A DNA stretch of 64,000 nt from Streptomyces sp. NBC_00663. Its GTDB lineage: Bacteria; Actinomycetota; Actinomycetes; Streptomycetales; Streptomycetaceae. Within the stretch, counting starts at the first letter, position 1. Every line of letters begins with the position of its first letter. A program made the position numbers and the translations under genes. This document shows positions 24,212 through 33,217 of the stretch, one piece after another. The notes under the pieces are model-generated. The model made no database searches, was not told the DNA's origin, and saw only the letters and a program-made list of their open reading frames with translations. Where the stretch lies: the NCBI RefSeq assembly GCF_036226885.1, contig NZ_CP109027.1, positions 6,076,001-6,140,000 on the forward strand. Reading direction: 5' to 3'.

Positions 24212-25081
24212 ATGGCAAGGTCCCGTAGCTCCCGGCGTGCAGCCGCTTCCGTCGAAGCCGTCGTGGAACCCGTCGACGGCGGGCTCGCCGAGCTGATCCC
24301 CGACCGGGAACGCGCGCGGGCCTGGACGCTCCTCATCGACGGGGCACCGCAGTCGCATGTCGACCTCGACGACCCCGCCCACCTCTCCTTCGAGTACCAG
24401 CGCCGCCTCGGCCATGTCATCGACCTGGTCGCCCCGCCCGGCAAACCGGTGCACGCCGTGCATCTCGGTGGCGGCGCCCTCACCCTCGCCCGGTACACCG
24501 CCGCGACCCGGCCCCGCTCCACCCAGCAGGTCGTCGAGCGTGACGCGGCCCTCGTCCAACTGGTCCGCCGGGAGCTGCCGTTGGACCCGAACGCCCGCAT
24601 CCGGGTGCGCTCCACCGACGCCCGTGAGGGGCTCGGCAAAGTGCTCGACGGCTGGGCGGACCTGGTCATCGCCGATGTGTTCAGCGGGGCGCGCACCCCG
24701 GCCCACCTGACCTCGACCGAGTTCCTGGACGAGGTCCGCAGGGCCCTCAAGCCGGGCGGCCTGTACGCCGCCAACCTCGCCGACGGCCCCCCGCTCGCCC
24801 ATCTGCGCGGCCAGATCGCCACCGCCGCCGCCCGGTTCGAGCACCTCGCCCTGATCGCCGACCCGACGGTCCTGCGCTCCAAACGCTTCGGCAACGCCGT
24901 CCTCGTCGCCTCCGACACCCCGCTCCCGATCGCCGAACTGACCCGCAAGGCCGCCGGCGATCCCCACCCGGGACGGGTCGAACACGGCCGCGCGCTCCTG
25001 GACTTCACCGGCGGAGCGACCCCCGTCACGGACGCGTCGGCGGTCGCGTCGCCCGCGCCACCGCCGTCCGTGTTCCGCTAG
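24212..25081 (+). CDS. Spermidine-synthase-like methyltransferase-fold protein
   Basis: This 289-residue protein has the Rossmann-like fold of spermidine synthases: HLGGGALTLARY binds the nucleotide part, VVERDAALVQLVRREL carries the acidic residue, and VIADVFSGARTPAHLTS with LKPGGLYAANL lies at the active site. The N-terminus is longer than usual. True spermidine synthases transfer an aminopropyl group; many Streptomyces homologues have no proven activity. The gene appears to stand alone. Confidence 0.72.
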   Translation: MARSRSSRRAAASVEAVVEPVDGGLAELIPDRERARAWTLLIDGAPQSHVDLDDPAHLSFEYQRRLGHVIDLVAPPGKPVHAVHLGGGALTLARYTAATRPRSTQQVVERDAALVQLVRRELPLDPNARIRVRSTDAREGLGKVLDGWADLVIADVFSGARTPAHLTSTEFLDEVRRALKPGGLYAANLADGPPLAHLRGQIATAAARFEHLALIADPTVLRSKRFGNAVLVASDTPLPIAELTRKAAGDPHPGRVEHGRALLDFTGGATPVTDASAVASPAPPPSVFR

Positions 25082-25082
25082 C

Positions 25083-25124
25083 CGCCGCTGTTCAGACGCC
25101 GTTGTTCAGGCGCCGCTGTTCAGA
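25083..25124. repeat. Tandem 14-bp repeat, three copies
   Basis: The unit CGCCGCTGTTCAGA occurs three times in a row with a few changes, filling the gap between the convergent spermidine-synthase-like and TetR genes. The last unit contains the stop codon of the TetR gene. Confidence 0.85.
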
Positions 25125-25728
25125 AGTCCAACCCCCGTGACAGCAGCGGCAGATGGCGCTCGTACAGCTCCGCCAGGTCTTCCTCGCCGTCGGCCTCCAC
25201 CCAGTGCCGCACGAGCGCCGTGAACACCGCGATGACGGCCGCCGCCGCACACTTGACCTCCAGATCGTCCGCGTCCCGGCCGGCGCGGTCCGCGATGACC
25301 CGGGCCATGGCGCGCTCGCTGCGCTCCTGTTCGGCGACGTTGCTGGCGCGGATCGCGGGGTCGTTGAAGGTGAGGCGGGCGCGGAGGAGGAGGGCTTCGC
25401 GGTCCTGGTGGAACACGGTGCCGAGCGGGCCCTTCAGGGAGGCGAGGATCGCGTCCACGATCGGCTCGTCGGCCGGGCGGGAGGCGACCGCGTCGGCGAG
25501 CGCGGGGTCGTACTCGTCCTGGAGGACCACGTCCTCCTTGGTCGGGAAGTACCGGAAGAACGTGCTGGACGAGATCTCCGCCGCCTCCGCGATCTGGTCG
25601 ACCGTGGTCGCCTCGTACCCGTGTTCGGCGAAGAGGCGGTAGGCCTCGCGCCGGATGCGTTCCCGGGTCTGGCGCTTCTTGCGCTCGCGCAGGCCGAGGG
25701 GAGCGGCGGAGCTCTCGTGCGTCGTCAT
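25120..25728 (-). CDS. TetR-family regulator of the adjacent exporter
   Basis: This 202-residue protein has the TetR HTH near residues 15-65 (RERKKRQTRERIRREAYRLF, TTVDQIAEAAEISSSTFFRYFPTKEDVV). The C-terminus should bind a ligand. It overlaps the stop of the MFS exporter gene by 3 bp (ATGA), so regulator and pump are made from one mRNA, and a TetR-type palindrome overlaps the operon start (27283-27303). This looks like a self-regulated drug-efflux system. Confidence 0.88.
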   Translation of the reverse strand: MTTHESSAAPLGLRERKKRQTRERIRREAYRLFAEHGYEATTVDQIAEAAEISSSTFFRYFPTKEDVVLQDEYDPALADAVASRPADEPIVDAILASLKGPLGTVFHQDREALLLRARLTFNDPAIRASNVAEQERSERAMARVIADRAGRDADDLEVKCAAAAVIAVFTALVRHWVEADGEEDLAELYERHLPLLSRGLDF

Positions 25729-27272
25729 GCGACCGATTCTGCGTGCTCGGGGACGGAGCGGGCCACCGTGCGGGAGCACGTGCGCCGGCCCGGCAGGAAA
25801 CGGGCGGCCAGGACGGCGGCCAGCAGGGCGATCACGCCGCAGGCCATGAGGACCAGGTCCACGCCGTGCACGAACGCCTGGTGAGCCTGGGCGGCGAGCT
25901 CCGGGTCGCCCAGCTGTGCCGCCACCGCGTCGGCGCCGGAGACCGAGTCGCGGGCCGCGTCCGCCGCCGCATCGGGCAGTCCGTCGGTGCCGAGCCGGGC
26001 CAGGTAGCCGTAGCCGAGCAGGCTCCCGAGGCCGGCGACGCCGAGGACCGAACCGAGCTGCTGCACGGTCTCCAGCAGGCTGGTGCCCGATCCGGTGTTG
26101 TTCTCGGGCAGCGCGCCCATCACCAGGCTGGTCGCGGGCACGACCGCGAGGCCGAAGCCGAGGCCGGTGAGGGAGAGCCACAGGGCGGTGAAGCCGTAGC
26201 CGTCGGCGGTGTCCGTGGTGGCGCCGAGCAGGGCGCCGGCGGAGAGCAGGGCCAGACCGAAGGGGATGACCCGGTGGGCGCCGAGCCGCGGGACGACCGA
26301 CTCGCTCAGCGTGGCCGCGGCCATGAGTCCGCCGATCAGGGGCAGGACGCGGATGCCGGTGCCGAAGGAGTCGTTGCCGAGGACGGCCTCCAGGTACTGC
26401 GGTACGACGAACAGGATGCCCATCACCGCGAAGTTGACGAACACCGCGATGAGCGTGCCCCACAGGAAGCGGCGGTCGCCGAACAGCTTCAGGTCGACGA
26501 TCGGCTGTGCGCTGCGGCGCTCGTGCCGGACGAACGCGGTCAGCAGGGCGGCCGCGGCGATGAGCGAGGCGAGGACGGAGGGGCTGGTCCAGCCGTCGCG
26601 GGGGATCAGGATCGTGCCGTAGACGAGCGCGATGATGGCGAGGCCGCCGAGGACGGTGCCGCGCATGTCGAACGGGGCGCCGTTGGTGCGCTTCTCGTCG
26701 CGCGGCAGCAGCCACAGCCCCGTGAGCAGGGCGAGGGCGGCGACGGGCAGGTTGAACAGGAACACCGAGCCCCACCAGAAGTGGTCCAGCAGCCAGCCGC
26801 CCACGACCGGGCCGACGGGCATGCCCAGCGCGGTGGCGGCGGTCCAGACGGCGACGGCCTTGGGCAGTTCCTCCTTGGCGAAGACGCGGGGCAGGATCGC
26901 CATGGACAGCGGCAGGATCGCCGCGGCGCCGAGGCCGAGGACGGACCGGGCGGCGATGACCTGGCCGGGGGAGTGCGCGAGTGCGCCGCCGAGCGAGGCG
27001 AACCCGAAGAGGGTGATGCCGGACAGCAGCAGACGCTTGTGGCCGTAGCGGTCGCCCAGCAGGCCGACCGGGAGCATCGCGACGGACAGGGCCAGCAGAT
27101 AGCCGCCGCCGATCCACTGCAACTGTGAACTGTCGGCGTGGAGTTGGCCGGCCATGGTCGGCAGGGCGACGTTGATGACGGTCCCGTCGAGGCCGACGAT
27201 CAGCACGCTCAGGGTGAGCGCGGCGAGGGTGAGCCAGCGGCGGGGGGACGGGCGCGGAGCGAGCGTGGTCAT
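25725..27272 (-). CDS. MFS drug exporter, DHA2/EmrB-QacA type
   Basis: This 515-residue membrane protein has about 14 hydrophobic helices, the DHA2 size, with the MFS motif LLGDRYGHKRLLLSG after helix 2 and GRSVLGLGAA-like ARSVLGLGAAAILP after helix 4. It exports drugs or toxic metabolites in exchange for protons. It is the first gene of an operon with its TetR regulator. The ATG start is at 27272; a candidate operator lies directly upstream. The drug is unknown. Confidence 0.87.
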   Translation of the reverse strand: MTTLAPRPSPRRWLTLAALTLSVLIVGLDGTVINVALPTMAGQLHADSSQLQWIGGGYLLALSVAMLPVGLLGDRYGHKRLLLSGITLFGFASLGGALAHSPGQVIAARSVLGLGAAAILPLSMAILPRVFAKEELPKAVAVWTAATALGMPVGPVVGGWLLDHFWWGSVFLFNLPVAALALLTGLWLLPRDEKRTNGAPFDMRGTVLGGLAIIALVYGTILIPRDGWTSPSVLASLIAAAALLTAFVRHERRSAQPIVDLKLFGDRRFLWGTLIAVFVNFAVMGILFVVPQYLEAVLGNDSFGTGIRVLPLIGGLMAAATLSESVVPRLGAHRVIPFGLALLSAGALLGATTDTADGYGFTALWLSLTGLGFGLAVVPATSLVMGALPENNTGSGTSLLETVQQLGSVLGVAGLGSLLGYGYLARLGTDGLPDAAADAARDSVSGADAVAAQLGDPELAAQAHQAFVHGVDLVLMACGVIALLAAVLAARFLPGRRTCSRTVARSVPEHAESVA

Positions 27273-27282
27273 GGGGACCTCC

Positions 27283-27303
27283 CACTAGGAAGCAGCCTTA
27301 GTG
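27283..27303. promoter_or_regulatory. Candidate TetR operator of the exporter operon
   Basis: CACTAGG and CCTTAGTG form an imperfect inverted repeat spaced by 6 bp (AAGCAG), just upstream of the MFS start, between a likely -10 (TAGCCT on the minus strand, 27306-27311) and the gene. Confidence 0.5.
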
Positions 27304-27305
27304 AG

Positions 27306-27336
27306 AGGCTACCCCCAAATGGGAGTCGACTGTCAA
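27306..27336 (-). promoter_or_regulatory. Promoter of the MFS/TetR operon
   Basis: On the minus strand TTGACA (27331-27336) is the -35 match and TAGCCT (27306-27311) a weak -10, spaced 19 bp. The stretch is unusually AT-rich for this genome (AATATTTAGTTGG upstream). Confidence 0.45.
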
Positions 27337-27406
27337 TATTTAGTTGGCCCTCAATTGCCATCGGCCTGTCACTTCGTGCCTGTCGCTCCTGGCGTGCCTG
27401 TCACTT

Positions 27407-27919
27407 CTAGTAGGTGTTCACCTCCACCCGCGGCGCGCTGTCGTGCCACGTGCAGAACACCGACACCCGGTCCGCCCCGGAGGCGAACTCCACCCGGATC
27501 CACGTCTCCGTCTTCCACACCTGCATCGACCAGCCCGCGGCCGGCGTCGCCGACACCAGCGTCGCGGTGGACGTGCCGAGCGAGAACACCGCCCGGCCGC
27601 CCTCGGTGTCGTAACTCTTGACCTCGCCGGAGACGGTGGGGGAGGGACTCGGGGACTTGGTCGGGGTCTTCGAAGGGGTCGGCGTGGCGGACGGCTTCCG
27701 TGACGCCGTGCTCCTCGACGGGGACGCGGACGGCCGGGCCGTCGACGACGCCAGCGGCTTCGACTGCTGGGCGGTCTGCTCCGCCACCGTGATGGGCAGG
27801 GCGCGCGGCGGGTCGTAGGCCGTGCCCGCCATGACCGTGTGCACACCCCACCACGACAGCGTGACCGCCGCGCCCGTGGCGAGCGACCAAGCCAGTACGT
27901 GTACGAGTCCTCTGCGCAT
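27407..27919 (-). CDS. Membrane-anchored hypothetical protein
   Basis: This 170-residue protein has one N-terminal membrane anchor (VLAWSLATGAAVTLSWWGVHTV), a long Ser/Thr/Pro linker (SSTARPSASPSRSTASRKPS and more), and a C-terminal domain of about 70 residues (GRAVFSLGTSTATLVSATPA, TETWIRVEFASG, FCTWHD). It is exported and exposed outside the cell. Divergent to the response regulator gene 98 bp away, it may be controlled by that two-component system. Function unknown. Confidence 0.65.
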   Translation of the reverse strand: MRRGLVHVLAWSLATGAAVTLSWWGVHTVMAGTAYDPPRALPITVAEQTAQQSKPLASSTARPSASPSRSTASRKPSATPTPSKTPTKSPSPSPTVSGEVKSYDTEGGRAVFSLGTSTATLVSATPAAGWSMQVWKTETWIRVEFASGADRVSVFCTWHDSAPRVEVNTY

Positions 27920-28017
27920 CGCCGGTCATACTGCCTCACGAGCACCAGCAGCCGCACGCGTGGGGAGTTGTCCACAGGCCGGGATGCGGCTCGCCCGCAT
28001 GGCGTACGGTGCGGCGC

Positions 28018-28722
28018 ATGGCAAGTGTGCTCGTGGTCGAGGACGACCAGTTCGTACGCTCGGCGCTGATCCGGCAGCTGACCGACGCCGCCCACACGGT
28101 GCGGAGTGTCGGTACGGCGCTGGAGGCGCTGCGCGAGGTCGCCCATTTCCGTTTCGACGTCGTCATCCTCGACCTCGGTCTGCCCGACCTGGACGGGTCC
28201 GAGGCGCTGAAGATGCTGCGCGGGATCACCGACGTACCGGTGATCATCGCCACGGCGCGGGACGACGAGGCGGAGATCGTGCGACTGCTGAACGCGGGCG
28301 CGGACGACTATCTGACCAAGCCCTTCTCGGTGGAGCACCTCTCCGCCCGGATGGCCGCCGTCCTGCGGCGCTCCCGGGCCGTCGTCGGAGAGGCCGCCCC
28401 GGAGTCCGTGCTGCGCGTCGGCGGCCTGACCGTCGACCCGCTGCGCCGCCAGGCCGAGCTGGACGGCGTCCGTCTGGACCTCACCCGCCGCGAGTTCGAC
28501 CTGCTCGCCTTCCTCGCCGGCCGCCCCGGCGTGGTCGTCCCCCGCAAGGAACTGCTCGCCGAGGTGTGGCAGCAGTCCTACGGCGACGACCAGACCATCG
28601 ACGTCCATCTGTCGTGGCTGCGCCGGAAGTTGGGGGAGACCGCGGCCAGGCCCCGCTATCTGCACACCCTGCGGGGCGTCGGGGTGAAGCTGGAGCCACC
28701 CGGCGGGGGGCTGCCGCTGTGA
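28018..28722 (+). CDS. Response regulator, OmpR/PhoB family
   Basis: This 234-residue protein has a receiver domain with acidic pocket VVEDD, phospho-acceptor Asp in VVILDLGLPD and conserved Lys in LTKPF, then a winged-helix DNA-binding domain (VDPLRRQAELDG, LTRREFDLLAFLAG, VDVHLSWLRRKL-like VHLSWLRRKLG). It is paired with the downstream histidine kinase, whose GTG start overlaps its stop by 4 bp. The system is divergent to the anchored protein and upstream of a secreted CBM2-GH18 protein, so it may sense the cell surface or polysaccharides. Confidence 0.93.
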   Translation: MASVLVVEDDQFVRSALIRQLTDAAHTVRSVGTALEALREVAHFRFDVVILDLGLPDLDGSEALKMLRGITDVPVIIATARDDEAEIVRLLNAGADDYLTKPFSVEHLSARMAAVLRRSRAVVGEAAPESVLRVGGLTVDPLRRQAELDGVRLDLTRREFDLLAFLAGRPGVVVPRKELLAEVWQQSYGDDQTIDVHLSWLRRKLGETAARPRYLHTLRGVGVKLEPPGGGLPL

Positions 28723-30116
28723 GGTGGGCACTCGTCAAGGTCTGTCTGGCCGTCACCACCATGGTCGTGGTCGCCTTCGCGATCCCGCTCGGCCTCGTCA
28801 TCAAGGAGATGGCCCGGGACCGCGCCTTCTCCAACGCCGAACGGGAAGCCGCCGCCGTCGCTCCCGCCCTGTCCATCACCACCGACCGGGACCAGCTGGA
28901 GCGGGTCGTCGCCTCCGCGGGCTCGGAGGACGGGATGGCCGTGCACATACCGGCGAGCGGTCAGGACAAGGCCGTCGACATCGGACGGCGGCGCGCCGCC
29001 GCCGACGACGTGGCGACCGTACGCAGGCTCGGCCGCGCCTCCACCACCGAGGTGCCGGGCGGCTTCACGCTGCTCCAGCCCGTCGCGCTGAGCTCCGGCG
29101 AGATCGCGGTCGTCGAGGTGTACGTCCCCGAGGCCGAGGTCAGCAATGGAGTGGCCACCGCGTGGGCGGTGCTCGCCGGGGTCGGCGTCGCGCTGATCGT
29201 CGGCTCGGTCGCGGTCGCCGACCGGCTGGGCGTACGGATGGTGCAGCCCGCGCAGAAACTGGTCGAGGGCGCGCACGAGCTGGGGGAGGGGAAGCTGGGC
29301 GCGCGGGTGCCCGAGGAAGGGCCCGACGAACTGCGGCTGGCCGCGGTCGCGTTCAACTCCATGGCCGACCAGGTCGTCCAGCTGCTGGCGAACGAAAGGG
29401 AGTTGGCGGCCGACCTGTCGCATCGGCTGCGCACACCGCTGACCGTGCTGCGGCTCAACGCCGCCTCGCTCGGGGACGGGCCCGCCGCCGAGCAGACCCG
29501 GGCCGCGGTCGCCCAGCTGGAGCGGGAGGTCGACACGATCATCCGGACCGCGCGGGAGGCCAAGCCGCAGACCGCGGCGGCCGGTCCGGGTGCCGGGTGC
29601 GACGCCGCCGAAGTGGTGCGGGAGCGGATGGCGTTCTGGTCGGCGCTCGCCGAGGACGAGGGGCGCAAGGTACGGGTGGCCGGGGTGGAGCGGCCGGTGC
29701 GCATACCCGTGGCCCGCGCCGATCTGGCCGCCGCGCTGGACGCCCTGCTCGGCAACGTGTTCCGGCACACCCCCGAGGGCACCGCCTTCGCGGTCGACGT
29801 GCACAACGGCGAGGACGCGGTGATCGTGCTGGTCTCCGACGCGGGGCCCGGCATCCGTGACCCCGAGGCCGCGATGGCCCGCGGGCGGGGCTCGGGCAGC
29901 GCGGGGTCGACCGGGCTCGGCCTGGACATCGTGCGCCGGCTCGCGGAGGAGACCGGCGGGGACGTACGGATCGGCTCGTCGGTGCTCGGCGGCACCGAGG
30001 TGCGGATCTGGATCCAGCTGGACGGGCGGGTTCCCGAGCGCCGGGGACACCGGGTGCGCAGACGTCGTACCCGCCGATTGGTCTCGACCTTTAACCGTCC
30101 CCGATCCCTTCCTTAA
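28719..30116 (+). CDS. Sensor histidine kinase
   Basis: This 465-residue protein has two membrane segments (VCLAVTTMVVVAFAIPLGLV and a second near residue 150, VATAWAVLAGVGVALIVGS) flanking an extracytoplasmic sensor. A HAMP linker follows, then the H-box LAADLSHRLRTPLTVL with the phospho-His, the N-box LLGNVFRH, and G-boxes VSDAGPGI and STGLGLDIV. It phosphorylates the upstream response regulator. The GTG start overlaps the regulator stop (GTGA). The C-terminal tail is strongly basic (RRGHRVRRRRTRRL). Confidence 0.92.
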   Translation: MRWALVKVCLAVTTMVVVAFAIPLGLVIKEMARDRAFSNAEREAAAVAPALSITTDRDQLERVVASAGSEDGMAVHIPASGQDKAVDIGRRRAAADDVATVRRLGRASTTEVPGGFTLLQPVALSSGEIAVVEVYVPEAEVSNGVATAWAVLAGVGVALIVGSVAVADRLGVRMVQPAQKLVEGAHELGEGKLGARVPEEGPDELRLAAVAFNSMADQVVQLLANERELAADLSHRLRTPLTVLRLNAASLGDGPAAEQTRAAVAQLEREVDTIIRTAREAKPQTAAAGPGAGCDAAEVVRERMAFWSALAEDEGRKVRVAGVERPVRIPVARADLAAALDALLGNVFRHTPEGTAFAVDVHNGEDAVIVLVSDAGPGIRDPEAAMARGRGSGSAGSTGLGLDIVRRLAEETGGDVRIGSSVLGGTEVRIWIQLDGRVPERRGHRVRRRRTRRLVSTFNRPRSLP

Positions 30117-30223
30117 GCGCACCCTAAGATCGCCAACAGCCGTCCGGATCAGGCGCTTTGCCCGTTTCCGGCTCGCTAGCGTGCTGCCGCACCCCACCCC
30201 CGAACAACGAAGGCAGGCACGCC

Positions 30224-31678
30224 ATGAGCACGCACCGGCGCAAGGTGAGCGGCAGAAACAAGGTGATCGCCGGGGCCGTCGCCGCGGCCGTGGTCGGCGG
30301 CGGCGCGATCCTGCTCACCGGCACCGCCCAGGCCGCCGGGATCGGCGCCGCGTACACGAAGACCAGTGACTGGTCGACGGGTTACACCGCCCAGTACGTC
30401 GTGACGAACAACAGCGGGGCGGCGGAGACGGACTGGAAGCTGGAGTTCGACCTGCCCTCGGGCACGAAGCTGAGCTCGCTGTGGAACGCCGAGTCGAGTG
30501 TGAGCGGACAGCACGTCAGCGTGACCTCGGCCAAGTGGGACACCGACGGCCTGGCCGCCGGCGAGTCCGTCACCGTCGGCTTCGTCGTCAACGGCACCGG
30601 CACCCCGACCGGCTGTCGCATCGACGGCACCACCTGCTCCACGGACGCCACCGCGACGCCGGAACCGACCGGTCGTCCGACGGAGACGGCGACGGCGACG
30701 CCCACGTCCACGCCGACCGCCACGGCGACCCCCACCGCCACTGCCAGCCCCTCGCAGAGCACCGGCACCGGCACGGGAACCACCACCAGCGCCGGCTTCG
30801 CCCCCTACGTCGACACCTCCCTCTACCCCGCCTTCGACCTGGTCGCGAGCGCCACCGCCACCGGCGTGAAGGACTACAACCTCGCCTTCGTCACCGACGG
30901 CGGCGGCTGCACCCCGAAGTGGGGCGGCGTCACCGACCTCGCGAGCGACGCGGTCGCCGCACAGATCGGCGCCCTGCGCGCCAAGGGCGGCGACGTCCGG
31001 GTCTCCTTCGGCGGCGCGGCGGGCAGCGAGCTGGCGACGACCTGCTCCTCGGCGGACGCGCTGGCGACGGCGTACGGCAAGGTCGTGGACGCCTACGACC
31101 TCACCAAGGTCGACTTCGACGTCGAGGGCGGCGCGCTGCCCAACACCACGGCGAACACCAACCGCGCCAAGGCGATAGCCAAGCTCCAGGCCCAGCACCC
31201 GGACCTGGACGTCTCCTTCACCCTGCCCGTCATGCCCGAGGGCCTGACCCAGGACGGCGTGAACCTCCTCGCCAACGCCAAGAGCAACGGCGTCGCCATC
31301 GACACCGTCAACATCATGGCCATGGACTACGGCGCCTCCTACAGCGGCGACATGGGCACCTACGCCGAGCAGGCCGCCACGGCCACGCAGGCCCAGGTCA
31401 AGAGCGTGCTCGGGCTGAGCGACAGCGCCGCCTGGAAGGCCGTGGCCGTGACTCCCATGATCGGCGTCAACGACGTCACCAGCGAGATCTTCAAGGTCGA
31501 GGACGCCACCCAGCTGGTGAACTTCGCCAAGTCCAAGGGCCTCGGCTGGATCTCCATGTGGTCCGCCACCCGCGACAAGCAGTGCTCCGGCGGCGCCAAG
31601 ACCTACGCCGACGCCACATGCAGCTCGATCGTCCAGGACGAGCACGCCTTCTCGAAGGCGTTCGCGGCCTACAACTGA
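30224..31678 (+). CDS. Secreted CBM2-GH18 chitinase-like protein
   Basis: This 484-residue protein has a Sec signal (VIAGAVAAAVVGGGAILLTG, cut near AQA), a family-2 carbohydrate-binding domain at about 38-140 (AAYTKTSDWSTGYTAQYVVT), a Thr/Ala/Pro linker, and a GH18 catalytic domain. The active-site motif is KVDFDVEGG: the central DxDxE is intact, but the first Asp of the usual DxxDxDxE is Thr. The later MAMDYG motif fits GH18. It should cut chitin or a related glycan outside the cell. It lies directly after the two-component system and before bglC. Confidence 0.85.
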   Translation: MSTHRRKVSGRNKVIAGAVAAAVVGGGAILLTGTAQAAGIGAAYTKTSDWSTGYTAQYVVTNNSGAAETDWKLEFDLPSGTKLSSLWNAESSVSGQHVSVTSAKWDTDGLAAGESVTVGFVVNGTGTPTGCRIDGTTCSTDATATPEPTGRPTETATATPTSTPTATATPTATASPSQSTGTGTGTTTSAGFAPYVDTSLYPAFDLVASATATGVKDYNLAFVTDGGGCTPKWGGVTDLASDAVAAQIGALRAKGGDVRVSFGGAAGSELATTCSSADALATAYGKVVDAYDLTKVDFDVEGGALPNTTANTNRAKAIAKLQAQHPDLDVSFTLPVMPEGLTQDGVNLLANAKSNGVAIDTVNIMAMDYGASYSGDMGTYAEQAATATQAQVKSVLGLSDSAAWKAVAVTPMIGVNDVTSEIFKVEDATQLVNFAKSKGLGWISMWSATRDKQCSGGAKTYADATCSSIVQDEHAFSKAFAAYN

Positions 31679-31699
31679 CCATCCCCCCACGAGAAAAAC

Positions 31700-31732
31700 G
31701 GGGCGCGGCATCCCCCTCGGATGCCGCGCCCC
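31700..31732. terminator. Terminator between GH18 and bglC
   Basis: GGGGCGCGGCATCC and GGATGCCGCGCCCC form a perfect 14-bp stem around a 5-nt loop. It can serve both the rightward GH18 gene and the leftward bglC operon. Confidence 0.85.
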
Positions 31733-31780
31733 TCTCCCCGTTCCCCCATCTCCGGTGGTGGCTGGAGGGCCTCGCGGCGG

Positions 31781-33217
31781 CTAGATCTCCGCGACCGGCG
31801 GAAGCGTCCCCGTCCGTGCCGCCTGCCCGTACCACAGGGCGCTCGACTTCGGCGTACGGGCGAGGGTCGTGTAGTCGACGTACACCGCGCCGAACCGCTT
31901 CTCGTAGCCGTACGCCCACTCGAAGTTGTCCATCAGGGACCACAGGAAGTAACCGCGGACGTCCGCGCCCTCCGCTATGGCCCGGCGGACCGCGCGCAGA
32001 TGGCCGTGGAGGTAGGCGATCCGCTCCGGGTCGTGGACCCGGCCGTCGGGGTCGGGCTTGTCGTCGTAGGCCGCGCCGTTCTCCGTCACGTACAACGGCA
32101 GACCCGGGGCCTCGCGCGTGTAGCGCATGATCAGGTCGTGCAGGCCGGTCGGGTCGATCGTCCAGCCCATCTCCGTGCGCTCGCCCGGCGTCTGGTGGAA
32201 GGCGACGTCGTCCGCGGCCGGCCACGGGGAGTGGTCGCTGGAGCCGTGGCCGTCCGCGCGCGGCGCGGCCAGGTCGGTGTCGGCGGCCGAGACCAGCGTC
32301 GGCGTGTAGTAGTTGAGGCCCAGCGCGTCCAACGGCTGGTTGATCAGCGCGAGGTCGCCGTCCTCGACGTAGGACCAGTCGGTGAGCAGCTCCGTCGCCG
32401 CGAACAGCGACTCCGGGTACGCCCCGTGCAGGATCGGACCGTGGAAGATCCCGTTGGCCAGATCGTCGATCTTGCGTACGGCGGCCAGGTCGGCGGGGTC
32501 CGGCGAAAGCGGCCTGACCACGGACGAGTTGAGGCTCACCGCGACCGAGTTACGGGCCGGCATCGCCGCCCGCAGGGCCGAGGCGCCGAGCCCGTGCGCC
32601 AGGTTGAGATGGTGCGCGGCCTTCAGGGAGGCCGCCGGGTCGGTGCGGCCGGGTGCGTGGACACCGGACGAGTAGCCCAGGAAGGCGCTGCACCACGGCT
32701 CGTTGAGGGTGATCCACTGCTCCACCCGGTCGCCGAGCGCCTCGCCGACGATCTGCGCGTACTCCGCGAACCGGTACGCCGTGTCCCGCTCCGGCCAGCC
32801 GCCCGCGTCCTCCAACTCCTGCGGCAGATCCCAGTGGTAGAGGGTGACGGCGGGCTTGATGCCCTTCGACAGGAGTTCGTCGACCAGCTTGCGGTAGAAG
32901 TCCAGGCCGCGCTGGACCGCCGGGCCGCGTCCGGTCGGCTGGACCCGGGACCAGGAGATCGAGAAGCGGTACGCGTTCAGCCCGATGTCCGCCATCATCG
33001 CCACGTCGTCGCGGTAGCGGTGGTAGTGGTCGACAGCGATGTCACCGTGCTCGCCGCCCGCGGTCTTACCGGGCGTATGGCTGAAGGTGTCCCAGATCGA
33101 GGGCGTACGGCCGTCCTCCCGCGCCGCCCCCTCGATCTGGTAGGCGGAGGTCGCGGCGCCCCACAGGAAGGCGGGAGGAAAGGTCACCGGGGTCGCCGGC
33201 GTGGCGGGTTCAGGCAT
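31781..33217 (-). CDS. bglC: GH1 beta-glucosidase of the cellobiose system
   Basis: This 478-residue protein is a complete GH1 enzyme. It has the N-terminal FPPAFLWGAATSAYQIEGAAREDG, the acid/base Glu in TLNEPW and the nucleophile Glu in YVTENGA. It splits cellobiose and cello-oligosaccharides inside the cell. It follows cebEFG in the same direction, as in the known Streptomyces ceb clusters. The ATG 33217 start is supported by a GGGAG that lies inside the overlapping CebR box; ATG 33241 is possible but has no ribosome binding site. Control by CebR is expected. Confidence 0.9.
   Translation of the reverse strand: MPEPATPATPVTFPPAFLWGAATSAYQIEGAAREDGRTPSIWDTFSHTPGKTAGGEHGDIAVDHYHRYRDDVAMMADIGLNAYRFSISWSRVQPTGRGPAVQRGLDFYRKLVDELLSKGIKPAVTLYHWDLPQELEDAGGWPERDTAYRFAEYAQIVGEALGDRVEQWITLNEPWCSAFLGYSSGVHAPGRTDPAASLKAAHHLNLAHGLGASALRAAMPARNSVAVSLNSSVVRPLSPDPADLAAVRKIDDLANGIFHGPILHGAYPESLFAATELLTDWSYVEDGDLALINQPLDALGLNYYTPTLVSAADTDLAAPRADGHGSSDHSPWPAADDVAFHQTPGERTEMGWTIDPTGLHDLIMRYTREAPGLPLYVTENGAAYDDKPDPDGRVHDPERIAYLHGHLRAVRRAIAEGADVRGYFLWSLMDNFEWAYGYEKRFGAVYVDYTTLARTPKSSALWYGQAARTGTLPPVAEI

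Noticed and set aside
30660..30790. A DNA repeat in the GH18 gene
   Set aside because: It encodes the Thr/Ala/Pro linker between the binding and catalytic domains, a normal feature.
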